Assembly: GCA_963676655.2 (NCBI GenBank)
Contig: CAXXKX010000005.1
Location: forward strand, 62,001-126,000
Origin: G963676655 sp963676655
GTDB lineage: Bacteria > Verrucomicrobiota > Lentisphaeria > Victivallales > Victivallaceae
DNA length: 64,000 nt
Direction: 5' to 3'
Of the stretch, positions 17,680-26,749 are shown piece by piece. Under the pieces are notes generated by a model. The model worked only from the letters and a program-made list of their open reading frames with translations, was not told where the DNA came from and made no database searches. Made by a program: the position numbers and the translations under genes. How positions within the stretch are numbered: position 1 is the stretch's first letter; each line of letters begins with the position of its first letter.

Positions 17680-17972
17680 GGCTCTTTTGGTGTTTTCATG
17701 GATATACCATAATTCAATGATTTTTCCATGTTTTTTATTGCAGACTTACAGCCTGCATTTGTTTTTTATTATTATTTTCCCCGGGCGTTGCCCGGGGCTT
17801 TGTTCTTTCAGGCCTGCGGCCTGGTGGTCTTTTATCTTCTTCAGCCCCGTAGAGGCGCAATATCACAGCCCCGGGCAACGCCCGGGGGACTCATTGGGAC
17901 CTAAAAAGCAGGCTGTAAGTCTGCAATAAAACGAATTAGTAAGGTCCCATCCACGGAAACACCGAAAGAACC
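17680..17972. mobile_element. MITE family 1, copy 1 (293 bp)
   Basis: The ends are inverted (GGCTCTTTTGGTGTTTTCAT on the left; GGAAACACCGAAAGAACC on the right) and the octamer GTAAAAAT occurs on both sides (17672-17679 and 17973-17980), a clear target duplication. The interior has two copies of the palindrome CCCCGGGCRWYGCCCGGGG type and inverted GCAGGCTGTAAGTCTGCAAT segments. There is no coding gene inside. Other copies: 43521-43812 and 53066-55039. Confidence 0.92.
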
Positions 17973-17980
17973 GTAAAAAT

Positions 17981-18322
17981 TAGTATTGAGCGTTTCTATG
18001 AAAATAAATCGTATATTGATTTTTTTCGTATCGGATATCATCTCAATTCAATATACTCCGCAATATCTGACACTGCAAGTTCTACCATTAAAATCCAATG
18101 GGACTTTCTGCTTAATCGTAGATTCGCCCCCAACAATTATCCAATGTATTATTCCTGCGCTGTTGACTGTGGACTGTTGACTGTAAACTAAATCAATACA
18201 ATCATTTAAGGTCATTATTCATAAGTTAAAGTTATTTCCTGTTTATCAGGATTGATTTTCCCCCTTTTGAGGGTACATTATAAGTTGAAATTATTTACTG
18301 CTTTATTGAAAGGTTTTTTCTT
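17981..18322. other. intergenic region without recognised gene
   Basis: About 340 AT-rich bases between the MITE and hisH. A short repeat (GTTGACTGTGGACTGTTGACTGT) lies near 18159-18183. A GAAAGG ribosome-binding site for hisH is at the right end. I see no gene here. Confidence 0.6.
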
Positions 18323-18931
18323 ATGATCGCACTGATCGATTACAATATGGGAAATCTGCGCAGCGTTTCCAACGCTCTCGACGCTGTCGGCGCGGATTAC
18401 GAGATCATTGACAACGGCGCAAAGCTCTCCAGTTTTGAGAAGATCATCCTGCCCGGCGTGGGGAATTTCGGCGACGGCATGGAACATCTTGAAGCCCGCG
18501 GTTTTGTCAAACCGATCAAGCAGGCGGTTGCCGCCGATGTTCCGTTTCTCGGGGTATGCGTGGGCTTGCAAATGCTCTTTGATAACAGCGAAGAAGCCCC
18601 TGACGCCATCGGACTGGGCATTATCCCTGGCAGCATTATCCGTTTTCCGTCCGGCAGCGAAAAAGTTCCGCACATGGGCTGGAACAATGTATCTTTTAAA
18701 ACCGCGCATCCCCTGCTTGCCGGAGTGCCTGATAATACCTATTTTTACTTTGTCCACAGTTATCATGCGGCGGCGGCAAATCAGGATGACGTTATTGGCG
18801 AATGCGAGTATATCGTCAAATTTCCGGCAATAGTCGGTCGCGGCCGTCTGTTCGCAACCCAGTTCCACCCGGAAAAAAGTCAGGATCCCGGATTGCGGAT
18901 CTATAAAAACTTTGCCGATATGCAAGCTTGA
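18323..18931 (+). CDS. hisH: imidazole glycerol phosphate synthase subunit HisH
   Basis: Glutamine amidotransferase subunit that supplies ammonia to HisF in histidine biosynthesis. The N-terminus IALIDYNMGNLRSV, the oxyanion segment LPGVGNFGDGM, the nucleophile Cys79 in GVCVGLQMLF, and the catalytic His in QFHPEKSQ are all present. At 202 residues the length is standard. GAAAGG precedes the ATG. No hisF or other his gene is nearby; instead nth follows after 3 bases, so histidine genes are dispersed in this organism. Confidence 0.95.
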   Translation: MIALIDYNMGNLRSVSNALDAVGADYEIIDNGAKLSSFEKIILPGVGNFGDGMEHLEARGFVKPIKQAVAADVPFLGVCVGLQMLFDNSEEAPDAIGLGIIPGSIIRFPSGSEKVPHMGWNNVSFKTAHPLLAGVPDNTYFYFVHSYHAAAANQDDVIGECEYIVKFPAIVGRGRLFATQFHPEKSQDPGLRIYKNFADMQA

Positions 18932-18934
18932 ACC

Positions 18935-19597
18935 ATGCCGAAAATCAGCCGGAAACGTCAACAAGAATTACTGAAAAAGATTCACGACATCCTGTTTGAA
19001 CAATACGGGCAGCTGCATTGCACTCTTGATTACGATACCCCGGTGCAATTGCTGGTGGCGACAATCCTGTCGGCTCAGTGTACCGATGTCCGGGTGAACA
19101 AAGTAACCCCTGCCCTGTTCAAGAAATATCCAGACAGCAAAGCATTTGCCGAAGCTGATCCGGCGGAGCTGGAGGAGTTGATAAGAACCTGCGGTTTTTT
19201 CCGGGCCAAAGGCAAAAGCATTATCGAGGCTTGCAAGGATATCGTATCACGCTTTGGCGGGATTGTGCCGGATAATATGGATAATCTGGTCTCCCTGCAC
19301 GGCATCGGACGCAAAACCGCTAATGTCATCCTCGGCGATGCCTTTGAAGTTCCCGGCTTTCCGGTCGACACCCATGTCAAACGGGTTCTTAACCGGCTCG
19401 GATCGGTTAATTCGGAAGATCCGGTCAAGATTGAAAAAGAAGTCAACGAGGTTGTCGATAAAAAATATTGGACCAATTTCTCACACATGATAATAATTCA
19501 CGGTCGGGAAACCTGTCACGCCAGAGGGCCGAAATGCGGCGAATGCCGATTGCTGGAACTGTGTCCGCATGGTCAAAAGCTACTCAAAGACCGTTAA
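18935..19597 (+). CDS. nth: endonuclease III (DNA glycosylase/AP lyase)
   Basis: Base-excision repair enzyme removing oxidised pyrimidines. The helix-hairpin-helix LHGIGRKTANVIL supplies the catalytic Lys, and VDTHVKRVLNRLG the catalytic Asp. A C-terminal [4Fe-4S] ligand set with the CX6CX2CX5C spacing (CHARGPKCGECRLLELC) is intact. At 220 residues the length is normal. The gene starts 3 bases after the hisH stop and is followed after 9 bases by the acyltransferase gene, so the three form an operon. Confidence 0.96.
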   Translation: MPKISRKRQQELLKKIHDILFEQYGQLHCTLDYDTPVQLLVATILSAQCTDVRVNKVTPALFKKYPDSKAFAEADPAELEELIRTCGFFRAKGKSIIEACKDIVSRFGGIVPDNMDNLVSLHGIGRKTANVILGDAFEVPGFPVDTHVKRVLNRLGSVNSEDPVKIEKEVNEVVDKKYWTNFSHMIIIHGRETCHARGPKCGECRLLELCPHGQKLLKDR

Positions 19598-19606
19598 GGA
19601 ATAAAT

Positions 19607-20269
19607 ATGGGTTTATTAAAGAAAAAATTTCGTTCCATCAAAAAGCTGCCGACCTGGTTATTCTGGTTTCCGGCCAATCTGCTGGCGTTTATCAAAACCT
19701 TTTTGATGCGTACCTCCATAAAAGATCCTTATAATTACCTTTACCGGGAAGACGGCATAATCACGGTTACCTGGCACAACCGTTTAATTTTCTATCCATT
19801 GATGTTTCCTAAAAAAGTCCGCAGTAAATCCCGGGCGGTTGTCAGCGCGTCCCGCGACGGCCAATATATCGTCGATCTGCTGCATCACTGGGGACTGAAA
19901 AGTTTGCGGGGATCGTCATCCCGGCATGGCGCCAGAGCTCAACACGGCGCGTTCAAGGCTCTTGAGGAAGGTTATCATGTCAGTTTCACCCCGGACGGCC
20001 CGCGCGGCCCGAAATACGTTCTCAGTCGCGGCCCGATTCATCTTGCCAGCCGAACCGGCAGGCCGATTCTCCCAATTACCGTCAACGCCTCCAGCTACTG
20101 GGAAATTCCTTCCTGGGACAAGTTCCAGATACCTAAACCGTTCGCGAAGATCGAACTGGTTCTGGGTGAAGAAATAAATGTTCCGCCGGACCTTGATGCC
20201 GATGGTATCGAAAAATGGCGCAAGATAGTTGAAGATAAACTGAATGAAATCTCGATAGATAAAGAATAA
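19607..20269 (+). CDS. DUF374-type lysophospholipid acyltransferase-like protein
   Basis: The 220-residue protein fits the DUF374 (PF04028) branch of glycerolipid acyltransferases. It has a WHNRLIFYPL block in place of HX4D, a SRDGQYIVDLLHHWG segment, the RGSSSRHG box, the FTPDGPRGPKYVL box and the late LPITVNAS segment. One N-terminal hydrophobic segment (about residues 15-32) suggests membrane association. Homologues act in lipid A or phospholipid acylation. AAGGA precedes the ATG. It closes the hisH-nth operon. Confidence 0.88.
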   Translation: MGLLKKKFRSIKKLPTWLFWFPANLLAFIKTFLMRTSIKDPYNYLYREDGIITVTWHNRLIFYPLMFPKKVRSKSRAVVSASRDGQYIVDLLHHWGLKSLRGSSSRHGARAQHGAFKALEEGYHVSFTPDGPRGPKYVLSRGPIHLASRTGRPILPITVNASSYWEIPSWDKFQIPKPFAKIELVLGEEINVPPDLDADGIEKWRKIVEDKLNEISIDKE

Positions 20270-20425
20270 TAGTGGTGAGTGGTGAGTGGTGAGTGGTGAG
20301 TGGTGAGTGGTGAGTGGTGAGTGGTGAGTGGTGAGTGGTGAGTGGTGAGTGATGAGTGGTGAGTGATGAGTGGTGAGTTATGAGGGATAAGTGATGAGTT
20401 ATGAGGGATAAGTGATGAGTGGGGG
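20270..20425. repeat. tandem heptamer repeat (GGTGAGT)n
   Basis: Nearly perfect tandem copies of the 7-base unit GGTGAGT run from about 20274 to 20350. They then degrade into GATGAGT, GTTATGAGGGATAAG and similar variants to about 20425. It begins a few bases after the acyltransferase stop codon. There are no spacers, so this is a microsatellite, not CRISPR. Confidence 0.92.
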
Positions 20426-20601
20426 AATCGCCGGTCAGAGCCCGGCTCCCACGATTTATGTTGAAGGTTGAAAGCAGGAAGAGTGGTGAGTCTGTCAAAT
20501 ATTTCTAATTGCCGCTTCGTTCCGGCTTTCAGCCAGCCTGATTTGTAATTTCTAATTTCTAATTCGTAATTTCTAATTATATATTATGAGGGTAAAGTAA
20601 A

Positions 20602-21699
20602 ATGTCGAAAGATATGCACCAGTACGACCGGAACATGGTCATTGACAAAGTTGACGAGAACGGAATCAAGTGGTTTGATCCGGCCGATAAACCTTTTGAA
20701 GTATCCGGGTTGAACTGGTTTGAACAGGATAAACTTTATCAGCGTTTTCCCAAAGAGCTTGATTTACCTTTGCGGGAACCGGTGGAAAACTTGAGCCTTT
20801 GTTCCGCCGGCGGACAGGTCCGGTTTCGCACTGACAGTAAGCGAATCCAACTGAAAGTTAATCTGCTCCGGCCAAGAGGTAGAATGGACCATATGCCGTC
20901 ATCGGGCGAAGGCGGACTTGATTTGTATATCGGAGAACCCGGCAGCGAACGCTATTTGAAAACCGCCAGAGCGGAAGCGGGCCTGCAGGAGTTTGAATGT
21001 GAGATTCTTGAGGCCCCGACCTCGAAAATGCGCAGCTACACTCTTAATATGCCATTATATAACGGCTTGCTTTCATTATTGATCGGCCTTGACGCTGAGG
21101 CGGAACTGCTAGAACCGGTCAGCCGTCCGGAAGCTCCGCTGGTGTTTTACGGCACCTCTATCATGCAGGGCGGTTGTGCTTCGCGCCCCGGCATGTGCTA
21201 CTCCACGATTGTCGGACGCAAACTTGGCCGTGTAGTTCTCAACTACGGTTTTTCCGGCAACGGCAGAGGTGAACCGGAAGTGGCGACTTATCTGTCCAGA
21301 GTCAAAAATCCGGGACTTTATTTCATTGATTATCAGGCAAATGTTTCTCCTGACGACATGCGCAAGACCCTGCCGGGATTTATCGCTATTCTCCGAAAGG
21401 CGCATCCGGAGGCTCCAATCGTCATCAAATCAAAAGTTCGTTACGCCATCGAATATTTTTATGATGTTGAAGGTTTTGAAAACGAAGCATGGCTCAACCG
21501 GCGCGAGTCCCGCGACTTCATGAAACAGTTTGTTGCGGAACAAACCTCTGCCGGAGACGCCAATATCTTCTTCATGGAAGGCGAAGATATTCAGGGCGGG
21601 GACTATTACGAATGTTCGGTGGACGGCGTTCACCCGACCGACATGGGATTCTACCGGATGGCTGACGCCGCCGCCGCGTTTCTGAAAAATGTATTATAA
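20602..21699 (+). CDS. SGNH/GDSL hydrolase with N-terminal GxDLY domain
   Basis: Residues ~1-165 contain the GGLDLYIGE motif that names the GxDLY domain (PF14607). Residues ~170-365 are a GDSL_3-type catalytic domain with block I FYGTSIMQGG (Ser nucleophile), GFSGNGRGEPEV, a DYQANVSPDD segment and the C-terminal DGVHPTDMGFYRMADA with the Asp-His pair. Such proteins are probably carbohydrate or lipid esterases. No signal peptide is evident. GAGGG precedes the ATG. Confidence 0.88.
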   Translation: MSKDMHQYDRNMVIDKVDENGIKWFDPADKPFEVSGLNWFEQDKLYQRFPKELDLPLREPVENLSLCSAGGQVRFRTDSKRIQLKVNLLRPRGRMDHMPSSGEGGLDLYIGEPGSERYLKTARAEAGLQEFECEILEAPTSKMRSYTLNMPLYNGLLSLLIGLDAEAELLEPVSRPEAPLVFYGTSIMQGGCASRPGMCYSTIVGRKLGRVVLNYGFSGNGRGEPEVATYLSRVKNPGLYFIDYQANVSPDDMRKTLPGFIAILRKAHPEAPIVIKSKVRYAIEYFYDVEGFENEAWLNRRESRDFMKQFVAEQTSAGDANIFFMEGEDIQGGDYYECSVDGVHPTDMGFYRMADAAAAFLKNVL

Positions 21700-21704
21700 A
21701 AAGA

Positions 21705-23159
21705 TTATTTCCATTTTTTCAGCAGCTCCGCGTTAGCCACCCACATAGCAAAAAACGGGGTCTCAGCATCCCGTTTTTTGATATAAATCAGAAACGGCCG
21801 GTTGAAGTAAAAGTGATTAGCAAGAGCACTACAACACACTTTTGCTTCAGAATTTAACTCAGCACCGCTTCTGTTAAGGCTGAATCGAATATCCTGCTGT
21901 ATAATATCAAAAGTCTGGTTCTTCAAATTCGAGTTGACAATTTTTTTATTTTCAAGTTCTTTGAAGTGATGACTTATATCGAAAACGATATCAGGAACTA
22001 CTAAACGACCACTTGAACCGAGCCTATAATAAGAGTCCTTTTTATTTTTATATAACTCAATTTTTTCAATCGTATATTTAATTGTTTTTTCCAGAGTTGC
22101 CTGCGGTTCAACGATTGCAAGAACAATCTGACACGGCGATGATTGCTGATCAAGATCAACCGCAAACTCTTTGAGCCGAAAATTACCTGTCTCATCATAT
22201 CTGTCAACATATAATACTCTAGTCTGTGTGCGCAGATCACGATAGGCATAGTCATCTTCTTCCCTGATTCCAAATGAAGACACGGCTGTTTCTGTGCCGG
22301 AACTATCTTTGAACATCATCGGCTTTCGGCTTTGAAAGTACGGCATTTTAAATTTTACGCTGACCTGCATATAACAATAGGCAACAATACTGTCAGGCAA
22401 AATCCCCGGAAATATTGGTGGTGTTTTTCCGGGAAATTTATCAATCACCTCCCGTCGAATCTTGTCTACGATACCTTTATTGTTCCAGCCCACCGCAACA
22501 TAAAGGCTTTCGTCTGGAATACCGCCTTGCGGGTTAGCGGCATTCTGCAACCGCTGCGAAATTTCCGGGGAGTTTTCCAGGATAATTGGTTCTTTCGCAA
22601 TGTCTGACTCCAATTGTTTCCAGGCCGTCAGAAATGAAGCGCACCAGACAATATTCCGGTTCTTCTGTAAGGGAGAGTCAAGCGTCGGAACTATTTCAGT
22701 CATTTTCAATAGTTGCGAACTGCCCTTAAAATCCGGTTTATTATCAGGATCGGACAACAAGCCTCGTCGTGATATTTTATAGAAGACTAGTCCTAAAATT
22801 AATCCTGACACAATAATTATCAAATTAGCCAGGATAAGCGCTTGCTTTGTTTTGGGGTGATTATCAACACTGGCAACCTGACATCTGGTGATAAAAGGAA
22901 ATAGCATATTCGCTACTATCACAGAAATCACACAAACCAGAATTAACATTTCCAGAATCATGCTTCCGAGAATAAAATTCAGTACTCCGGCAATGCAAGG
23001 AATAAAAAACAAGCCAGTTCCAATAACTCCGCATAATGGATGAATCCTTAATCGGCATCCACAATAAGGACAGGTGAAAATCTGACGGAACGGATACAGA
23101 AAAAAAACTATTCTCCTGAGTTTACGCTCACAAGCTGGACAGCATACTCGAAGTTTCAT
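21705..23159 (-). CDS. membrane protein with N-terminal zinc ribbon
   Basis: The 484-residue protein begins with CCPACERK...CPYCGCRL (two CXXC pairs, probably one zinc). Hydrophobic segments follow at about residues 45-65, 68-92 and 108-130, then a large, probably extracytoplasmic domain without recognised motif. AGGGGAG precedes the ATG. The zinc ribbon plus membrane segments recall the small 38856-39230 protein, though the rest is unrelated. Function unknown. Confidence 0.7.
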   Translation of the reverse strand: MKLRVCCPACERKLRRIVFFLYPFRQIFTCPYCGCRLRIHPLCGVIGTGLFFIPCIAGVLNFILGSMILEMLILVCVISVIVANMLFPFITRCQVASVDNHPKTKQALILANLIIIVSGLILGLVFYKISRRGLLSDPDNKPDFKGSSQLLKMTEIVPTLDSPLQKNRNIVWCASFLTAWKQLESDIAKEPIILENSPEISQRLQNAANPQGGIPDESLYVAVGWNNKGIVDKIRREVIDKFPGKTPPIFPGILPDSIVAYCYMQVSVKFKMPYFQSRKPMMFKDSSGTETAVSSFGIREEDDYAYRDLRTQTRVLYVDRYDETGNFRLKEFAVDLDQQSSPCQIVLAIVEPQATLEKTIKYTIEKIELYKNKKDSYYRLGSSGRLVVPDIVFDISHHFKELENKKIVNSNLKNQTFDIIQQDIRFSLNRSGAELNSEAKVCCSALANHFYFNRPFLIYIKKRDAETPFFAMWVANAELLKKWK

Positions 23160-23208
23160 AACATCTCCCCTGTTAAATAAAATTTTTATTAAAATGTCAA
23201 AATATTTC

Positions 23209-23913
23209 TCATGAAATTTCCCCTTTTAAATACTGCTGACGCAGTTTTTCGGGAAAGCGTTCAATTGCGTAGCGCAGCATAGTGCGCGGCATCTGTTGAT
23301 AATGTTTATTCAAGAACACTTCCTCCATGGCCTGATCCCGTTTACCGACTTCACGCAGCATCCAGCCGACGGCTTTGTGGATCAGATCCTCTGAATCAGC
23401 CCGCAGTATTTTCGCAATTACCAAGGTTTCAGCCAATTCATTGCGTTTAATATAATGGAACGTGGCAAGAATTGCGATTCGCCGTTCCCAGAGGCTTGAC
23501 GACCGGGCCAGCTCATACAACTGTTCACGGCTTTTGTCCGCAAGATAAGCGCCGACAATATGTTCGGCGGACGAATCCACCAGATCCCAGTTATTGATAT
23601 ACCGGGTATTGGCAAGATAGAGTTCATATATGTGCTTTTGTTCGGCAGTTGTGCCTTTACGGTATTTTCCAACCATGGTCGCCAGCGCAAATGAGCGTTC
23701 CTCATGGATTCCGGAATGCAACAGCGTAAGCGTATCTTTTAATGAGATATCCTGAAACTTTGCCACGATCTTGCGGAGGACTGGAACACGAATTCCAATG
23801 AACCGGTCCCCTTCCCCATATTCTCCCGGGCCGGTTTTGAAAAATCGCTGCAAACTCTTCGCATCCGCTTCATTCGCACATTCATGTAATGCGTCTCGAA
23901 CTGTTTTAAGCAT
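23209..23913 (-). CDS. AlkD-like DNA alkylation repair protein
   Basis: The 234-residue all-helical protein matches the AlkD/HEAT-like DNA glycosylase family (PF08713). It has IRVPVLRKIVAKF near the N-terminus, the NNWDLVDSSAEHI segment carrying the conserved Trp and Asp, LWERRIAILATF carrying the conserved Arg, and a C-terminal RTMLRYAIERFP motif. The family excises alkylated purines without base flipping. The key residues appear intact. It is separated from its neighbours, with no obvious operon. Confidence 0.9.
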   Translation of the reverse strand: MLKTVRDALHECANEADAKSLQRFFKTGPGEYGEGDRFIGIRVPVLRKIVAKFQDISLKDTLTLLHSGIHEERSFALATMVGKYRKGTTAEQKHIYELYLANTRYINNWDLVDSSAEHIVGAYLADKSREQLYELARSSSLWERRIAILATFHYIKRNELAETLVIAKILRADSEDLIHKAVGWMLREVGKRDQAMEEVFLNKHYQQMPRTMLRYAIERFPEKLRQQYLKGEIS

Positions 23914-24014
23914 ATATGGTCTTTCTATCTTGTCTTTCCGAAGTGCTTAAAAATATCACTGTCGGCAACAAAATACAAGATTATAACTTAAAAATAAGCC
24001 TGACCGCTTATTTG

Positions 24015-24242
24015 GAAGGGACCGACATAAGTCGGTAATGCCGAATTACCGCGAATTACGCCCTGCGTTCAACGCTTTTGAAAAACTCTGAATCGTTTTT
24101 CAAAACCATCACTCCGTGCGAACTGAACTGTTTAACACGCAATAAATTGCGGCGACCAACGCTCCTGCGTTGGAGCCAGTCCGGCAACGTGCCGGGGCGT
24201 AATAATTTAAAAATTTTTCTTTTTTTCTTTTTTGTCGGTCCC
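24015..24242. repeat. dispersed repeat family 2, copy a (about 228 bp)
   Basis: The sequence begins with GGGACCGAC (24018) and ends with GTCGGTCCC (24242), i.e. terminal inverted repeats. GCTTATTTG occurs on both sides (24006-24014 and 24243-24251). Internal palindromes include CCAACGCTCCTGCGTTGG and CCGGCAACGTGCCGG. A related inverted copy is at 33001-33214. The right duplication includes the stop codon of the 24245-26737 gene. Confidence 0.8.
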
Positions 24243-24244
24243 GC

Positions 24245-26737
24245 TTATTTGAAGATCAATTTACCAAATCGCTCCGGCCGGGCGAATAAGCCGAAAGTCG
24301 GACTGAACGCCAGGTATTGTTTCTGAGCCGGTCTGACCCGGCACAGATTAAATCCCCAGATCGCGCCCAGACGCGGAACTTTGCCGGATAATTTATCAAA
24401 CGGGATCGCCATTTCCACGGTCCAGTTGTTATTACTTCGCGACACCGCAATCACGGCATCAGAATTCCAGTTCATATCGTTTTTTTCGTTCACCATATCA
24501 ACATCGCACAGAGTTCCGAGCGAATTGACGATAAGATGCTTAAGTTCGGTGGATTTCGCCGGGGCAAAGAAAATATCAAGATTATTTTCATTCCACACCG
24601 GTCCGTCATGTTTTTTGCAGGAATCCTTCAAAGCATTTATTTCCGGTTCCTCACATACAACCCCTAGATACAAATATTTGCTGTCGTAAGCAGCTATGGC
24701 AACAGTGTCTATTTTGCTTTTCAAGCCGGTTCTATTATCGAGGTCGGCATGGAACGGTTTTGTTTTTTTCCAGCAGGCATCGTCCAGTTTGCCGTCGATG
24801 GCGGGAGCTGTTCCCTTTTTCAGCCAACACGCGGTAGCAGTCCTGACTCCCCCGCTGAGAGCCGCCAGTCTGGCCCGGAGGATCTGCGGATCAAACACCA
24901 TATACGCGTCTTTCTCCGTTCTCAGGATGCGTTCCATATTCAACCGCCCGGCTTTCGCCAGTTTTTTCAAATAAGCCCGACGGCGTTCGGCCAGTTCGAC
25001 CGCCTTGAGTACATCTTCACGCGTCGGTTTAGCCCCCATGACTTTTTGCTGTAATTTATATAATTCAACCGTATCACGACAATATTTAAGATTGTCGATC
25101 AGCATATTCAGCCTGGTCCGCTGTTTACTGTCAGCCGGTTGTTTCAGTGCTTTCAGAAGAAACGGCATGCCCTTTTCGTACAGACCGTCATAAGATACCT
25201 CCAGCAAGCCGGGAAAGCGTTTGGCTGAGCCCAGCGCCATATTGATTTCAATGCTGTCGGCATATTTGGCAATCGAACTTTCGACCAGATCAAAATATTT
25301 CCTGACATACGGGGCCGCTTTTGCCCCATAACATTTATCCAGCGCATCCTGATAGACAGCGTCAATATCCGCGCCGGGATTCCAGGCCATCTGCTCATAA
25401 AGATAATTATTCAATCCCGTCGCGTCCCAGGGTTCGGTATTGTTCATTGAAATACCGGAGATGCCGACCCGGTTCAGGTCTTTGAACAGGTATTTGATGG
25501 CATTCTTATGAAAGTTCGGCAAGCCCATGTTCCCCATTCCGCTGGGATGGGTATAAAACAGCAGTTCCCCAACCGCCTTTTTCCACGGCTTTAATTTTTG
25601 CTCGACATATAATTTACGCAATTGCGGCGAATAATAGAGTACTCCGACATCATTCAATACGTGCATAACCCGGACGCTCGGATGCAGTTTAGTGCACCGG
25701 GGCGGATTAGAATAATAGGAATAGGCGTAAAAGGCAAAAGTCTTATCCGGAACCTGCTTTAAAACCCGTTTGGCTATTTCATTGCAATAAGTGACATAGC
25801 GATCAGTCAGTACCGGCTTGCCGTCAGGCAGTTTTTCCACATCCAAAGCCCGGCAGTTTTTGCATTGACAGTGATTTCCGCCGTCATTTGGCGACAGGGA
25901 AAAGGTGGCTTTCGGCAGCGTTTTATCATTTATGATAAGCCGGGCGAACTCATCAAGTACACCGGGATTGGTGGTGCAAATCTGAGCTCCATGAGGCGCA
26001 TACTCCAAACGGCGTCCGTCCACCTCGGCAAACCAGTCCGGATGATCCTTGAAATATTTCTTTGCGGGCAGACGCTGCAGCCAGACATGCCAGCTGCGCC
26101 AGATGGTACTCCAACCGTTCATATTACGGCGTTTCCACTGTTTAGCCGCCGCAATATCTTTTTCATCCATCCCCTTCCACCACAAATAAGACATGCGGCG
26201 ATAATTCATTCCAGGCGCGTCCGTCAGATTAATATTACCCAATTTTAAATTTTTAACATTTGGTACATATTCCCCGATTTCCTGCGGCATAAACCAACGG
26301 ATATTCAGATACTTTTGCAGAAAACGACTTACCCCGTTCCAGGTTCCGGCCTGCGGCGAACTGTACCAGTGATCGGTCACATTACCGGCTGTATCGTGTC
26401 CGACTATATACAAATCCCGTCCGACGGTTTTGATCACAAAACCTTCCGGGGGCAGTTTATCAGCGTCAATCCCAACCTTGCGCGCCGCAGTACAGTCTCC
26501 AACAACGATAGATGGCTTACCGCCGGTCAGCCCGGTTCGCACTAACGGTAGAACCGCTCCGGTGCTTTTGCCCAGATACAATATCAAATCTTTCGCCGCA
26601 GCAACGGTGATTTTCGGGCATTTGGGTCCGATCACAACCTGATAATCGCTTTTTCCATTATTAACAATAGTCAACTCCGCCCCGCTCACATATACGGTGC
26701 AAAATATTCCGCTTAGCAATATTGCAATCTTTTTCAT
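24245..26737 (-). CDS. secreted DUF4838-type protein with family-9-like carbohydrate-binding domain
   Basis: A signal peptide (residues 1-20, ending VSGA) is followed by a GH20-like N-terminal domain and a DUF4838-type central region (about residues 200-480) with RWFMPQEIGEYVP, SLSPNDGGNHCQCKNC and a CKNC-type metal or disulfide site. The C-terminal ~180 residues resemble a family-9 carbohydrate-binding/DOMON-like module (APAIDGKLDDACW...YDSKYLYLGV). It probably degrades or binds a polysaccharide outside the cell. It is the third gene after a pseudopilin and a LamG protein, with 12-21-base gaps. GGGAG precedes the ATG. Confidence 0.82.
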   Translation of the reverse strand: MKKIAILLSGIFCTVYVSGAELTIVNNGKSDYQVVIGPKCPKITVAAAKDLILYLGKSTGAVLPLVRTGLTGGKPSIVVGDCTAARKVGIDADKLPPEGFVIKTVGRDLYIVGHDTAGNVTDHWYSSPQAGTWNGVSRFLQKYLNIRWFMPQEIGEYVPNVKNLKLGNINLTDAPGMNYRRMSYLWWKGMDEKDIAAAKQWKRRNMNGWSTIWRSWHVWLQRLPAKKYFKDHPDWFAEVDGRRLEYAPHGAQICTTNPGVLDEFARLIINDKTLPKATFSLSPNDGGNHCQCKNCRALDVEKLPDGKPVLTDRYVTYCNEIAKRVLKQVPDKTFAFYAYSYYSNPPRCTKLHPSVRVMHVLNDVGVLYYSPQLRKLYVEQKLKPWKKAVGELLFYTHPSGMGNMGLPNFHKNAIKYLFKDLNRVGISGISMNNTEPWDATGLNNYLYEQMAWNPGADIDAVYQDALDKCYGAKAAPYVRKYFDLVESSIAKYADSIEINMALGSAKRFPGLLEVSYDGLYEKGMPFLLKALKQPADSKQRTRLNMLIDNLKYCRDTVELYKLQQKVMGAKPTREDVLKAVELAERRRAYLKKLAKAGRLNMERILRTEKDAYMVFDPQILRARLAALSGGVRTATACWLKKGTAPAIDGKLDDACWKKTKPFHADLDNRTGLKSKIDTVAIAAYDSKYLYLGVVCEEPEINALKDSCKKHDGPVWNENNLDIFFAPAKSTELKHLIVNSLGTLCDVDMVNEKNDMNWNSDAVIAVSRSNNNWTVEMAIPFDKLSGKVPRLGAIWGFNLCRVRPAQKQYLAFSPTFGLFARPERFGKLIFK

Positions 26738-26749
26738 TGTACTCCCAGA

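Noticed and set aside
20270..20425. CRISPR-like array of short repeats
   Set aside because: The 7-base units follow each other without spacers, and no cas gene is near. It is a microsatellite.
20133..20498. Minus-strand reading frame of 121 residues rich in Thr-His-His
   Set aside because: It is the translation of the tandem GGTGAGT repeat plus the end of the acyltransferase gene, with no coding character.
24078..24326. Reading frame MKNSESFFKTITP in repeat family 2
   Set aside because: The same peptide appears from the inverted copy at 33001-33214. It is repeat sequence, not a gene.
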